DNA from: Roseiarcus sp963765375
GTDB lineage: Bacteria; Pseudomonadota; Alphaproteobacteria; Rhizobiales; Beijerinckiaceae
NCBI GenBank assembly: GCA_963765375.1
Contig: CAVXVZ010000011.1
Span: 372,001 to 436,000, forward strand
Direction: 5' to 3'
DNA length: 64,000 nt
Below the pieces are notes generated by a model. It ran no database searches. It saw only the letters and a program-made list of their open reading frames with translations, and was not told the origin of the DNA. Of this stretch, positions 25,668-34,437 are shown one piece after another (positions within the stretch are counted from its first letter, which is position 1; each line of letters opens with the position of its first letter). Both the position numbers and the translations under genes were made by a program.

Positions 25668-26453
25668 TCAGGTTTCCCGTCCGCGCTCGCTGTCGTGCCA
25701 ATCGCGCAACAACCAATGCGAGAGCGCAGTCAGCAGCAGATGAATTGTGATGCCGGCGACCGAAATCAAGAGCAGCGCGGCGAACATTCGGGGAATGTTG
25801 AGGCGAAACCCGGATTCGACGATGCGATACGCGAGGCCGGACCCCTGGCCGGCCGAGCCAGCGGCGATCTCGGCGACGATGGCGCCGATCAGCGCCAGGC
25901 CGCCGCTGATCCTGAGGCCGGCGAGAAAATAAGGCAAGGCCGACGGCAGCCTCAGCAGCAAGAACTGCTGCATCTTCGAGGCGCGGTACATCTGGAACAG
26001 GTCGACGAGATTGTGGTCGGCCGACGAGAGCCCGAGGGTGGTGTTGGCCAAAAGCGGGAAAAACGCCACCAGGAACGCGCACACCAGAACCGCGATGGTC
26101 GGGCTGAGATAGATCAGGAGCAGCGGCGCGATGGCGACGATCGGCGTCACCTGCATGGCGACCGCGAACGGGTAGAACGCGCGCTCGACGATCCGCGACT
26201 GGGCGAAAATGATCGCCAGCGTGACGCTGCCGATGACGGCGATCAGGAGCGCCTTGAGCGTGATCGACAGCGTCACCCAGAGCGAGGCCGAGAGCGTCGG
26301 CCAATCGGTGATGAGGGTGGCGATGATGAGGCTCGGCGCCGGCAAGAGATACGACGGGACGGCGAAATAACGGACCAGCCCCTCCCAGGCGAACAGCCCC
26401 AGACCCAGCGTAAGGGCCGGAACCGCGTAGCCGACAAAGTCGTCGCGACTCAC
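25668..26453 (-). CDS. ABC transporter permease, NitT/TauT (SsuC/TauC) type
   Basis: 261 residues with six hydrophobic spans and the permease EAA loop at LFQMYRASKMQQFLLLRLPSALPYFLAGLRISGGLALIGAIVAEI. It overlaps the ATPase gene upstream by four bases. With the ATPase at 26450 and the periplasmic binding protein at 29039 it should form an importer of the nitrate/sulfonate/taurine/pyrimidine class. The neighbouring base-deaminase-like gene suggests a purine-type base as substrate (inference). Confidence 0.9.
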   Translation of the reverse strand: MSRDDFVGYAVPALTLGLGLFAWEGLVRYFAVPSYLLPAPSLIIATLITDWPTLSASLWVTLSITLKALLIAVIGSVTLAIIFAQSRIVERAFYPFAVAMQVTPIVAIAPLLLIYLSPTIAVLVCAFLVAFFPLLANTTLGLSSADHNLVDLFQMYRASKMQQFLLLRLPSALPYFLAGLRISGGLALIGAIVAEIAAGSAGQGSGLAYRIVESGFRLNIPRMFAALLLISVAGITIHLLLTALSHWLLRDWHDSERGRET

Positions 26454-27280
26454 GGCATCTCGCTCACGAGCATCTTGGGCGGCTTATCGCCCATCGCGAC
26501 ATGAAGCGCCGCCGAAGTCTGGACGCAGGTGTCGGCGTACTCCTTGCAGAGCCGGAACCCCTCATGGCGCGACGCGGTCGGCGCTTCGACCAAGATCTCC
26601 GCGACCGCGCGTCCCGGCCGCGCCGCCATCACCACGATCCGGTCCGAAAGATAGACGCTCTCGAACACCGAGTGGGTCACGAACACCACCGTCGCCCCGA
26701 GCTGCGACCGCAGCGCCGCCAGATCGTCGTTGAGCTTGAGACGGGTGATCTCGTCGAGGGCGGCGAACGGCTCGTCCATCAAAAGGACAGTCGGCCGGGT
26801 CACCAGGGCGCGGGCGATCGACACCCGCATTTTCATTCCGCCGGAGAGTTGCCGCGGGTAGGCCTTGGCGAAGCCGGCGAGCCCGACCTGCTCAAGCGCC
26901 TCTTCGACCCGCGGCCGGGCCTTCTCCTTCGACACGCCGGCGAGACGCAGCGGCAGCCAGACGTTGGTGAAGACGTCGGACCACGGGGTCAGCGTCGGCT
27001 CCTGAAACACGAAGCCGAGTTCCGGGCATTTCGACATCCAGGTGATGTCGCCCCGGGTTGGGGCGGTGAGCCCGGACAGAAGCCGCAGGACGGTGGATTT
27101 TCCGCACCCGGAAGGCCCGAGCAGGGAGAGGAACTCGCCGGCCTGGATGTCGAGGTCGAGGCCTTTCAGAGCCGTCACCTCGTTGGCGAAGACCTTGTCG
27201 ACTCCCCGAAGCGTCACCAGCGGCGGGGACGCCACCCGGACCGCCGTCTCGTTCGTCCTCAGCGTCGCAATCTTGTTCAT
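26450..27280 (-). CDS. ABC transporter ATP-binding protein, NitT/TauT type
   Basis: 276 residues. Walker A GPSGCGKST near residue 55, Q-loop FVFQEPTLTPW, signature QLSGGMKMRVSIARAL, Walker B LLMDEPFAALD and H-loop VFVTHSVFESVYL are all intact. It matches SsuB/TauB-type ATPases. It is the first gene of the leftward pair; the permease is translationally coupled. Promoter region: 27281 onward, where a 13-base palindrome ACGCAAGTTGCGT lies at 27341. Confidence 0.93.
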   Translation of the reverse strand: MNKIATLRTNETAVRVASPPLVTLRGVDKVFANEVTALKGLDLDIQAGEFLSLLGPSGCGKSTVLRLLSGLTAPTRGDITWMSKCPELGFVFQEPTLTPWSDVFTNVWLPLRLAGVSKEKARPRVEEALEQVGLAGFAKAYPRQLSGGMKMRVSIARALVTRPTVLLMDEPFAALDEITRLKLNDDLAALRSQLGATVVFVTHSVFESVYLSDRIVVMAARPGRAVAEILVEAPTASRHEGFRLCKEYADTCVQTSAALHVAMGDKPPKMLVSEMP

Positions 27281-27712
27281 CGCGCGAATCCGCCGTCACT
27301 TGGCTGCAGCCCCTCGGGCCGCCGACCCCGTCTCCCAACAACGCAAGTTGCGTGCCGCTGGCGCTTCGAGCTCATCGCAGGATTCCGCGCCTTGGCTTTC
27401 GCCGTCCGCATCCCACCCCTCCCAAGGTCGTGCCCGTCGCTCAGCCATTCAACGCGCTTGTACGATGGACATTATAGACCTCGTTATTCCGGGTCAAACA
27501 ACAGGTAATGCGAGAACAGGCCGAGTACAAGAGCCCGATATTCGTTGCATTGCAGCAACGACTGGCGTGACGGACCGGCATTCTTGACGCCAGGCTGTGC
27601 GGCATGCCATTCGCGACCGTCGCGCCGGTCCGCCGCAGAAAGAAACACGCCAGAGCAGATTTTGACCCAACGCTCGCGCCGCCGAGCTGTTCCCTCGCTT
27701 AAGGTCTGATCG
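27281..27712. other. 432-base divergent spacer with one short palindrome
   Basis: This separates the leftward ABC ATPase gene from the rightward methyltransferase. It holds a 13-base palindrome, ACGCAAGTTGCGT (27341-27353), which may be an operator. A short hairpin, GTTGCATTGCAGCAAC, lies near 27544. No protein-like frame was found. Confidence 0.45.
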
Positions 27713-28462
27713 ATGGCCACGGATTACGTCGCCCGGAATCTCGAAGCGCCGCTTCTCGACCATCTGTTCCCGAACATGATCGAGGCGGACAAGAGCGCGT
27801 CGACCTGGCCCTATTTTCGCAGAGAGATCGACCATCCGTTCCGGGTCGACCGGCGCAATCCGACAGTCGGCTTCATCAACCGCGACGAAGCCTCGATCCT
27901 CTACGCCAACGCGCGCGCCTTCAAGGGGCGAAGCGGGATCGAGATCGGCGCGTGGCGAGGCTGGTCGACCGCCTATCTCGTCGCCGCCGGGCTCGCCCCG
28001 CTCCACGTCGTCGAGCCGTTGCTGGCGGACGCGGATTGGCGGAGCGAATTCGAGGCGGTCATCCGCGGCGCCGGCGGGTCTTCCTCGACCATCCTCGTGC
28101 CGGAGAAGAGCCCCGGGGCGGTCGTCCGCCTCGGCGAGGCCGGCGCGAGGTGGTCGTTCGCGTTCATCGACGGCGACCACGACGGCGAGGGGCCGAGGAA
28201 CGACGCGCTCGCTTGCGCATCGTACCTCGAAACGACCGCAATGGTCGTGTTTCATGACCTGGTGTCGCCGCATGTGGCGGCGGGGTTGCGGGCGCTCGAG
28301 GCGAGAGGCTTCAGCGTGATGGCGTATCAGACGGCGCAGATGATGGGCGTCGCGTGGCGCGGCGCGATCGCGCCGGTGGCGCACAAGCCCGATCCGGCGC
28401 AACATTGGCAGGTTCCCGATCACCTGGCCGGGATAAGGATATCGGGCGAGGCCGCAGCCTGA
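27713..28462 (+). CDS. Methyltransf_24-type SAM-dependent protein
   Basis: 249 residues. The glycine motif is GIEIGAWRGWSTAYLVAAG, the second strand ends PLHVVEPLL, and the later acidic motif is WSFAFIDGDHDGEGPRNDAL followed by AMVVFHDLVSP. This is the same general family as the protein at 1904, but the two are not close copies. The target is unknown. It is transcribed away from the ABC pair and followed by a cytochrome c gene, splitting the transporter locus. Confidence 0.72.
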   Translation: MATDYVARNLEAPLLDHLFPNMIEADKSASTWPYFRREIDHPFRVDRRNPTVGFINRDEASILYANARAFKGRSGIEIGAWRGWSTAYLVAAGLAPLHVVEPLLADADWRSEFEAVIRGAGGSSSTILVPEKSPGAVVRLGEAGARWSFAFIDGDHDGEGPRNDALACASYLETTAMVVFHDLVSPHVAAGLRALEARGFSVMAYQTAQMMGVAWRGAIAPVAHKPDPAQHWQVPDHLAGIRISGEAAA

Positions 28463-28492
28463 CGCGCTCGCCCGCGGCGAAAGGAGACGACC

Positions 28493-29029
28493 ATGGCTCG
28501 ATTGATGTTGTCGGCGACCCTCGGCGCGGCCCTGAGCGCGCTCGCGTCCCTGCCCTCGCCCGCCTCGGCGGACGATGCGCAGATCGCGCGCGGCCGCTAT
28601 CTCGTCACACTCGCCGGCTGCTCCGACTGCCACACGCCCGGCGCGCTGCTCGGCTCGCCCGACATGAAGCGCTACCTCGGCGGGTCGGATGTCGGATTCT
28701 CGATTCCGGGCGCAGGCATATTCGTCGGCCAGAATCTGACGCCCGACAAGGAAACCGGGATTGGGTCGTGGAGCAGCGACCAGATCGTCACGGCGATCCG
28801 CACCGGCAAGACGCCGGAGGGACGCGACCTCTTTCCGGTCATGCCCTGGCCGGCGCTCTCGCATCTGACCGACGAGGACGCGCAGGCCATCGCGGCCTTC
28901 CTCAAGAGCGTTCCGGCGGTGGATCACAAGAACGCCGGCCCGATCGGGCCGAACGAGAAGGCGACGGTCTTCGTCTCCGTCACCTTGCCGGCCGACGCCT
29001 ACAACGCGATGCAGGCGGTGAAGAAATAG
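28493..29029 (+). CDS. secreted c-type cytochrome, single haem
   Basis: 178 residues from ATG 28493 with AAAGGAG upstream. The signal peptide ends at ASA. The haem site is LAGCSDCHTPG at residues about 42-46, and the probable axial Met is in RDLFPVMPWPALSHLTDEDAQAI. This resembles the cytochromes found with dehydrogenases for alcohol, sorbitol or isoquinoline-type enzymes. Yet no such enzyme is coded beside it. It sits 31 bases behind a methyltransferase gene. Confidence 0.88.
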   Translation: MARLMLSATLGAALSALASLPSPASADDAQIARGRYLVTLAGCSDCHTPGALLGSPDMKRYLGGSDVGFSIPGAGIFVGQNLTPDKETGIGSWSSDQIVTAIRTGKTPEGRDLFPVMPWPALSHLTDEDAQAIAAFLKSVPAVDHKNAGPIGPNEKATVFVSVTLPADAYNAMQAVKK

Positions 29030-29038
29030 CGGCGATCG

Positions 29039-30037
29039 TCACTGCGGACGCAAATCGAGGCCGACGCCCTTGTTGACGAACTGGGTGGTGTAAGCCTTCT
29101 TGTAGTCGAGCCCGGCCTTGACCACCCCCGCCTTGACCATGGTGTTGTAGAACCCGCTCCAGCGGTCGTCGGTCATCGCGCCAATGCCCAGTTTGAGCGT
29201 GTCGCCGGAATCGACGATGCCGAATTCCTTCATCTTGGTGATCGAAAAGACGATCTGCTCGTCCGTCATCTCCGGATTCTCTCGCTTGATCGCCTCATTG
29301 GCCTTGGAGTTGTCGCCGTAGAGATAATGGTACCAGCCGATGGTGGAGGCGTCGACGAACCGCTGGACGATGTCGGGATGCGCCTGCACGTACTCGCGGC
29401 GGGTCTCGACCAGGGTCGCGTAGGTCGTGTAGCCATAGTCGGCGAGGAGGAAGACGTTGGGCTTGAAGCCGCCCTGCTTTTCGACCTCGAGCGGCTCCGA
29501 GGTCAGGTATCCCTGCTGGATCGAACTCTTGCTGACGATGAACGGCGCCGAATTGAAATTATACGGCTTGATGTTCTCGTCCTTGAAGCCGTAGGCCAGC
29601 CGCATCCACGCCCAGAACGTATTGACCGCGCCGGCGCTGACGAAGGCGGGATTGGCTTTGGGCAGATCTTCCCATTTGTCGAGGCCGACGCCGGGATGGG
29701 ACATGAAGATTTGCGGGTTCTTCTGGAAATGCGCGGCGACGGCGATGGTGGGAATATCGTTCTGCACCGCCAGGAAATCGCCGATCATGTCGCCGCCCAT
29801 GTAGAACTCGATCTTGCCGGCGATGAGCAGCATGCCGCCGTTCGACGTCGGGCCCCCTTGCATGATGGTGACGTCGAGGCCGTATTTCGCGTAAGTCCCG
29901 TCGACGAGGGCCTGATAATAGCCGCCGGCCTCGGGATCGGCGACCCAGTTGGTGCCGAAGGTCACCTTGTCCAGAGCAAAGGCCGGTCCGGCGAACCCGA
30001 TCGCCCCCGCCAAAGCCGCCATGATCGCAACGCGCAT
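29039..30037 (-). CDS. periplasmic substrate-binding protein, NMT1/SsuA-type
   Basis: 332 residues from ATG 30037, with GGAGGAAA nine bases upstream. The signal peptide ends at AFA. The mature start LDKVTFGTNWVADPEAGGYYQAL is typical of NMT1/THI5-like proteins, as is KYGLDVTIMQGGPTSNGGML. It should deliver substrate to the permease/ATPase pair at 25668-27280. It faces the deaminase-like gene across a 276-base region in which no gene or clear site was found. Similar sets elsewhere carry purine or pyrimidine-type compounds. Confidence 0.9.
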   Translation of the reverse strand: MRVAIMAALAGAIGFAGPAFALDKVTFGTNWVADPEAGGYYQALVDGTYAKYGLDVTIMQGGPTSNGGMLLIAGKIEFYMGGDMIGDFLAVQNDIPTIAVAAHFQKNPQIFMSHPGVGLDKWEDLPKANPAFVSAGAVNTFWAWMRLAYGFKDENIKPYNFNSAPFIVSKSSIQQGYLTSEPLEVEKQGGFKPNVFLLADYGYTTYATLVETRREYVQAHPDIVQRFVDASTIGWYHYLYGDNSKANEAIKRENPEMTDEQIVFSITKMKEFGIVDSGDTLKLGIGAMTDDRWSGFYNTMVKAGVVKAGLDYKKAYTTQFVNKGVGLDLRPQ

Positions 30038-30313
30038 TCGAATTTCCTCCAGCAGTCCCGTTCTTGAGGCGACTGAACCCGCGCGTCGCCCCCCGCCGCG
30101 GACCGCGCCCGGCTTCGAGCCGACGCGCCCGCAAATCGGTCGCTTGCGCCCCCACGGCGAGGCACCATAAGGGCCGAAATTCCGTACGTCGAATCCATTT
30201 TTGTGAATTGTCGCGCCAGCGCGGCGCGGGGCCTGAGGCTTTACGTTTCGCGTCACGTCGCCTATGCGCCCCTTCTCGCCCGCCCTTCGGCCGAAACGGA
30301 GCCCTATCGCCGC

Positions 30314-31643
30314 ATGCGCCAATGGATCAAGGATCCGCTCGCCATCCTCGCTAAAGGCGCCGAGCGCGGAATCGTCGTCGAGGGCGCGGAAATCGTCGAA
30401 TGCGTCGCCCGCGGCCGATCCCCGGCAATTCGCCCCGATGCGACCTTCGACGCCTCTCGCCATGTCGTGCTGCCGGGGTTGGTCAACGCCCATCATCATT
30501 TCTATCAGACCCTGACCCGCGCCCATCCCGCGGGCCTCGGCAAGGACCTCATCCCGTGGCTCGTGGCGATGGAGAGGGTCTGGGACCGCATGACGCCGGA
30601 CGCGCTCAGGATCGCGGTCAGGATGGCGCTCGTCGAGCTGATGCTCTCCGGCTGCACGACCGTAGCCGACCACCATAATCTCTTTCCGCCCGGCCTCGAG
30701 AACGCCATCGACATCGAGGTCGAAGAGGCCACGAAACTCGGCCTGCGGATGACGGTCACACGCGGCTCGATGGGCATTTCAGAGAAGGACGGCGGCCTCC
30801 AGCCGGACTCGATCGTCCAGGACTTCGGATACGATCCTTGCGGACAGCGAGCGCGTGCTGCGGCTCTATCACGATCAAAAGGCCGGGGCGATGATCCGCG
30901 TCGCGCTCGCGCCCTGTTCGCCGCTCGCCGTGCCGAAGCGGGTAATGGAAAGCTCGGCCGAGCTCGCCGGGCGCTACGGCGCCAGGCTCCATTGCCATCT
31001 CTGCCAGTCGCCCGACGAGGACGTCTACGCCATGCAGGCGTTCGGCAAGCGATCGGTCGACATCCTCGAGGAGGCCGGGTGGCTGACCTCGCGCACATGG
31101 GTCGCGCATGGGATCTATTTCAACGCGGCCGAGATCGAACGCCTCGGCCGCGCCGGAGTCGGCGTCGCCCACTGCGCCGCCTCGGACATGCTGTTTGCGC
31201 AGGGGATCTGCCCGACCGTGGATCTCGAGGCGGCGGCGGTTCCGATCGGCGTCGGCGTCGACGGCTCGGCGTCGAACGATTCGTCGAACATGATGGAGGC
31301 GGTGCGCCATTCGATGATGCTCGGGCGGCTGCGCTATGGCGCCGTCGTCACCCATCTCGATGCGCTGCGCTGGGCGACGGAAGGGTCGGCCCGCTGTCTT
31401 GGTCGCGACGACATCGGCGCGATCAGGGTCGGCATGCAGGCGGACCTTGCGCTGTTCACGCTCGACGAGCCGCGCTTCAGCGGCGCGCACGACCCGATCG
31501 CCGCGCTCGTCCTTTGCGGCGCCCACCGCGCCGACCGGGTGATGGTCGCCGGCCGCTGGCGGGTGATTGACGGAGGGCCTGAGGGCGTCGACCTCAAAGG
31601 GCTGATCGCCAGGCACAGGGCGGCGGCGCGGGCGTTCGCTTGA
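30314..31643 (+). pseudogene. amidohydrolase, 8-oxoguanine-deaminase-like, with a one-base frameshift
   Basis: The first frame, from ATG 30314, carries the metal motif LVNAHHHFYQTLTRAHPAGL and ends in sense at about 30823. The second frame, from 30825 to 31643, carries DTILADSERVLRLYHDQ, LHCHLCQSPDEDVY, TWVAHGIYFNAAEI and GVDGSASNDSSNMMEAVRHS. Removing one T at 30824/30825 joins them as one 442-residue enzyme of normal length. Such enzymes hydrolyse amino groups from purine-type or triazine rings with one divalent metal. Position opposite the ABC binding protein suggests uptake and deamination of a base. Probably intact in life. Confidence 0.88.
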
Positions 31644-31721
31644 GGCCGGCTCAGTCACCCCTCGCCGCGCCGGCGCCTTGCTGAGATATAATCGCGCCAA
31701 ACTCGCAACCCGGAGAGCCTC

Positions 31722-32789
31722 ATGTCTGGCGAATGGCTTCCCTCGCGCCTGCCGATCATCCAGGCGCCGATGGCGGGGTCGCAGGGGGTCGAGCTTTGCG
31801 TCGCGGTCTGCGAGGCGGGCGGCCTGGGATCGATTCCGAGCGCCATGCTGACGCCTCCGACCTTGCGCGACCAGATCGCGGAAGTCCGCGCCCGGACGCA
31901 GGCGCCGTTCAACGTCAACTTCTTCTGTCACGCGCCGCCCGCGCCGGACCCTGATCGGCATGCGCGATGGCTCGACTGCCTCGCAAGCGCCTACGACGAG
32001 GCGGGCCTCGATCCGTCGGCCGCCGGAAGCGGCCCCGGACGCGCGCCGTTCGACGCCGCGATGGCGGAGGTCGTCGAGGCGACGAAGCCTCCGGTCGTGA
32101 GCTTCCATTTCGGCCTGCCGGAGGCGGCGCTCGTCGCGCGGGTGAAGGCTGCGGGGGCGAAGATCTATTCCTCCGCGACAACAGTCGCCGAGGCGCGCTG
32201 GCTCGGAGCGCGGGGCGTCGACGCTGTGATCGCGCAAGGGGCGGAGGCTGGCGGCCATCGCGGCATGTTCCTGAGCGAGGACATCGCCGACCAGCCGGGG
32301 CTTGTCGCGCTGCTGCCGCAGGTGGCCGATGCGGTCCGAGTGCCGGTCATCGCGGCCGGCGGGATCGCCGACGGACGCGGCGTGGCCGCCGCTTTTGCGC
32401 TCGGCGCGAGCGCGGCGCAGATCGGCACGGCGTACTTGAGAACGCCACAGGCGGCGACGACCGCGCTTCATCGCGCGGCGCTTCGCGAAGCGACCGACAG
32501 CGCGACCCGGCTCACCAATCTCTTCACCGGCCGCCCCGCGCGAGGCCTCGTCAACCGCTTCATGCGCGAGCACGGGCCAATGAACGACGCCGCCCCCGCC
32601 TTCCCGCTTGCGACCGGCGCGGTCGCTCCCTTGCGCGCCTACTGGGAAAAGCGCGGCTCAGGCGATTATTCGCCGCTTTGGGCCGGCCAGGCGGCGGCGC
32701 TCGCACGCGAGGAGGACGCCGGCGCGCTCACCGAGCGGCTGTGGCGCGAGGCCAAGGCTGTGCTGGCGGTGTTGCGGCTTGAACCCTAA
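31722..32789 (+). CDS. nitronate monooxygenase
   Basis: 355 residues. The FMN TIM-barrel landmarks are PIIQAPMAGSQGVELCVAVC at the start, NVNFFCHAPP, DAVIAQGAEAGGHRGMFL (the His is the catalytic base in class I enzymes), VIAAGGIADGRGVAAAFALGA, and GTAYLRTP. The enzyme oxidises alkyl nitronates such as propionate-3-nitronate to semialdehydes. It follows the deaminase-like gene by 78 bases and might share its transcript, though no metabolic link is evident. Confidence 0.9.
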   Translation: MSGEWLPSRLPIIQAPMAGSQGVELCVAVCEAGGLGSIPSAMLTPPTLRDQIAEVRARTQAPFNVNFFCHAPPAPDPDRHARWLDCLASAYDEAGLDPSAAGSGPGRAPFDAAMAEVVEATKPPVVSFHFGLPEAALVARVKAAGAKIYSSATTVAEARWLGARGVDAVIAQGAEAGGHRGMFLSEDIADQPGLVALLPQVADAVRVPVIAAGGIADGRGVAAAFALGASAAQIGTAYLRTPQAATTALHRAALREATDSATRLTNLFTGRPARGLVNRFMREHGPMNDAAPAFPLATGAVAPLRAYWEKRGSGDYSPLWAGQAAALAREEDAGALTERLWREAKAVLAVLRLEP

Positions 32790-32815
32790 AGGAAGCACGC
32801 AGGGTTGGGCTCAAG

Positions 32816-32980
32816 ATGACGACACATGCACCGCCGGAATCGATTACGCCCGAGTCTCTCACGCTGGCGCTTCGCCGCAGGGGCGCTCTCGGCCATGGCC
32901 GCGTCCGCGCGGTCGAAGCGGAACAACCGCGGTCGACCGCGCTCTCCCGCATCGTTCGCGGGGATCCTCGCTCGGCCTGA
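32816..32980 (+). pseudogene. possible N-terminal remnant of a phosphotransferase-like gene
   Basis: A 54-codon frame (MTTHAPPESITPESLTLALR, then GRVRAVEAEQPRSTALSRIV) resembles the start of ecdysteroid-kinase/aminoglycoside-phosphotransferase-like proteins, in which TPEWLT and LSRI recur. It stops before any catalytic motif, and the following 87 bases to 33067 contain no continuation I could recognise. It may be a decayed fragment or chance. The rest of the 32790-33067 space holds nothing else. Confidence 0.35.
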
Positions 32981-33067
32981 ACATCGCAGCGTATTGAGAG
33001 GAGGCCGCACGATCTGGCCGCCCTTCGAGCCCGCATCGACCCAGCACGCGGCCTCGCGGCCGCGCCG

Positions 33068-33565
33068 TCATTCGGCCGCGGCGGCCTTGGCGGCGACCGA
33101 TTGCATGTAGCCGACGAAGCCGGCCACGTCCTTGGCGACCACGCGCCCTATGGCGCTGGTGGCGTAGGCTGCAGCCCTCACCGTTCCGTCCGGAGCGAGA
33201 ACGAAGCCGGCAGGCTCCAGGAAATGCCGGCTCGGGTTGACGAACGCTCCGGTCGCGGCGGCTACCGCGTCCGCGTCGGCGCTGTGGCCGACCGGGAACT
33301 GCACATGGTTCTTCGCCTGGGTGGCGGCGCTGGTCGCCTCATCATCGACCGAGAGCGCCACGACCTTCACCCCGAGAGCGTCGAGCGCTTCCTTCTCGGC
33401 GGCGAAGCCGGCGAGCTGGGCGTTGCAGAACGGGCACCACGCGCCGCGATAGATCAGGATGACGCCCCACGACCCGGCGAGCGCGGCGGGCAGCGCGATC
33501 GTCCCGCCGCCGACCGCGGGGACATCGAGTTTGGGAAAGGCGTCGCCATTATTCAAAAGAGGCAT
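33068..33565 (-). CDS. peroxiredoxin/redoxin (AhpC-TSA family)
   Basis: 165 residues. The thioredoxin-fold core has IYRGAWCPFCNAQLAGFAAE, with the peroxidatic Cys in WCPFC near residue 46-49, then VVALSVDDEATSAATQA and FVLAPDGTVRAAAYA. It reduces peroxides in the cytoplasm. It is divergent from the TetR gene, and two matching operators lie just before its start, so it is probably repressed by that regulator. Confidence 0.87.
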   Translation of the reverse strand: MPLLNNGDAFPKLDVPAVGGGTIALPAALAGSWGVILIYRGAWCPFCNAQLAGFAAEKEALDALGVKVVALSVDDEATSAATQAKNHVQFPVGHSADADAVAAATGAFVNPSRHFLEPAGFVLAPDGTVRAAAYATSAIGRVVAKDVAGFVGYMQSVAAKAAAAE

Positions 33566-33590
33566 CCCGAGTCTCCGTCTCTCATTCCAC

Positions 33591-33606
33591 TGGACCTCCC
33601 GGTCCA
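33591..33606. promoter_or_regulatory. TetR-type operator, copy A
   Basis: TGGACCTCCCGGTCCA, a perfect six-base inverted repeat around a four-base centre (seven pairs counting the next C/G). It lies 25 bases upstream of the peroxiredoxin start. It shares the plan TGGACY-N4-RGTCCA with copy B, 46 bases away. Confidence 0.65.
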
Positions 33607-33636
33607 GATATGCTGTTGAAACTCGCCGCTTCGAAT

Positions 33637-33652
33637 TGGACTGTCAAGTCCA
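33637..33652. promoter_or_regulatory. TetR-type operator, copy B
   Basis: TGGACTGTCAAGTCCA, perfect six-base arms and a four-base centre. It lies 35 bases upstream of the TetR start. Two copies in one divergent spacer suggest that the regulator controls both itself and the peroxiredoxin. Confidence 0.65.
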
Positions 33653-33687
33653 GTTCCGAATAGGTTGTCCCCGGGGCGGAAAGGATC

Positions 33688-34326
33688 ATGCGGATGCCAC
33701 GAGCAAACAAAGCCCACGCGCGCCCGGCTCGGCCGCCCACGGCCCGCGGCGCCGCGACCCGCGCGCGCATCGTCGAGGCGGCGGCGGGCCTCGTCTACCG
33801 GCGCGGGGCAAGCGCGACCAGCCTCGAGGACATCATGGAAGCGAGCGCGACCTCGAAGTCGCAGCTCTACCATTACTTCGCCGACAAGGACGCGCTGATG
33901 CGCGCGGTCATCGAGCTCCAGACCCGCCGGGTGATGGGCGTCCAGGCCGCTCACCTCGACACGGTCGATTCGCTGGCCGGGCTCAGGCGATGGCGCGACG
34001 CCGTGGTGACGATGAACCGGGCCAGCCGCGGCGTCGGCGGCTGTCCGCTCGGATCGCTGGCGAGCGAGCTCTCCGATCGGTCGGAGCGCGCACGGGCGCT
34101 GCTGGCGCACGGCTTCGAGCTGTGGGAATTGCAACTCAGGCGCGGCTTAGGCGCGATGCGCGACAGCGGCAAGCTCAAGCCCGAGGCGAACCCGGCCGAG
34201 CTCGCGACCGCGGTGATCGCCGCGCTGCAGGGTGGCCTCCTGTTGGCGCAGACGACGCGCTCGAGCCGGCCGCTCGAGCTCGCGCTCGACATGGCGATCG
34301 GCCACATCGCCCGCCTGTCGGGTTGA
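33688..34326 (+). CDS. TetR-family transcriptional repressor
   Basis: 212 residues, with AAAGGA before ATG 33688. The DNA-binding domain is at about 22-68: TRARIVEAAAGLVYRRGASA, TSLEDIMEASATSKSQLYHYF. The C-terminal ligand domain includes GCPLGSLASELSDRSERARA, typical of the LmrA/YxaF- and NemR-related group, which has a conserved Cys in this place and often senses electrophiles. Divergent from the peroxiredoxin gene with paired operators between. A role in electrophile or oxidant response is inferred. Confidence 0.9.
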   Translation: MRMPRANKAHARPARPPTARGAATRARIVEAAAGLVYRRGASATSLEDIMEASATSKSQLYHYFADKDALMRAVIELQTRRVMGVQAAHLDTVDSLAGLRRWRDAVVTMNRASRGVGGCPLGSLASELSDRSERARALLAHGFELWELQLRRGLGAMRDSGKLKPEANPAELATAVIAALQGGLLLAQTTRSSRPLELALDMAIGHIARLSG

Positions 34327-34437
34327 GCCGGGCCGCGAATCCAGGAGCGCCGGCTGGCCGGCCGATCGACAAGCGCATCCTCCCGCGCTACCGATGGCGA
34401 TTCGGACTGTGGAATCACACAGGAGCCGGGAGGAAAC

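Noticed and set aside
30756..32573. 605-codon frame antisense to the deaminase-like and nitronate monooxygenase genes
   Set aside because: No signature, crosses two clear genes, and is explained by base composition.
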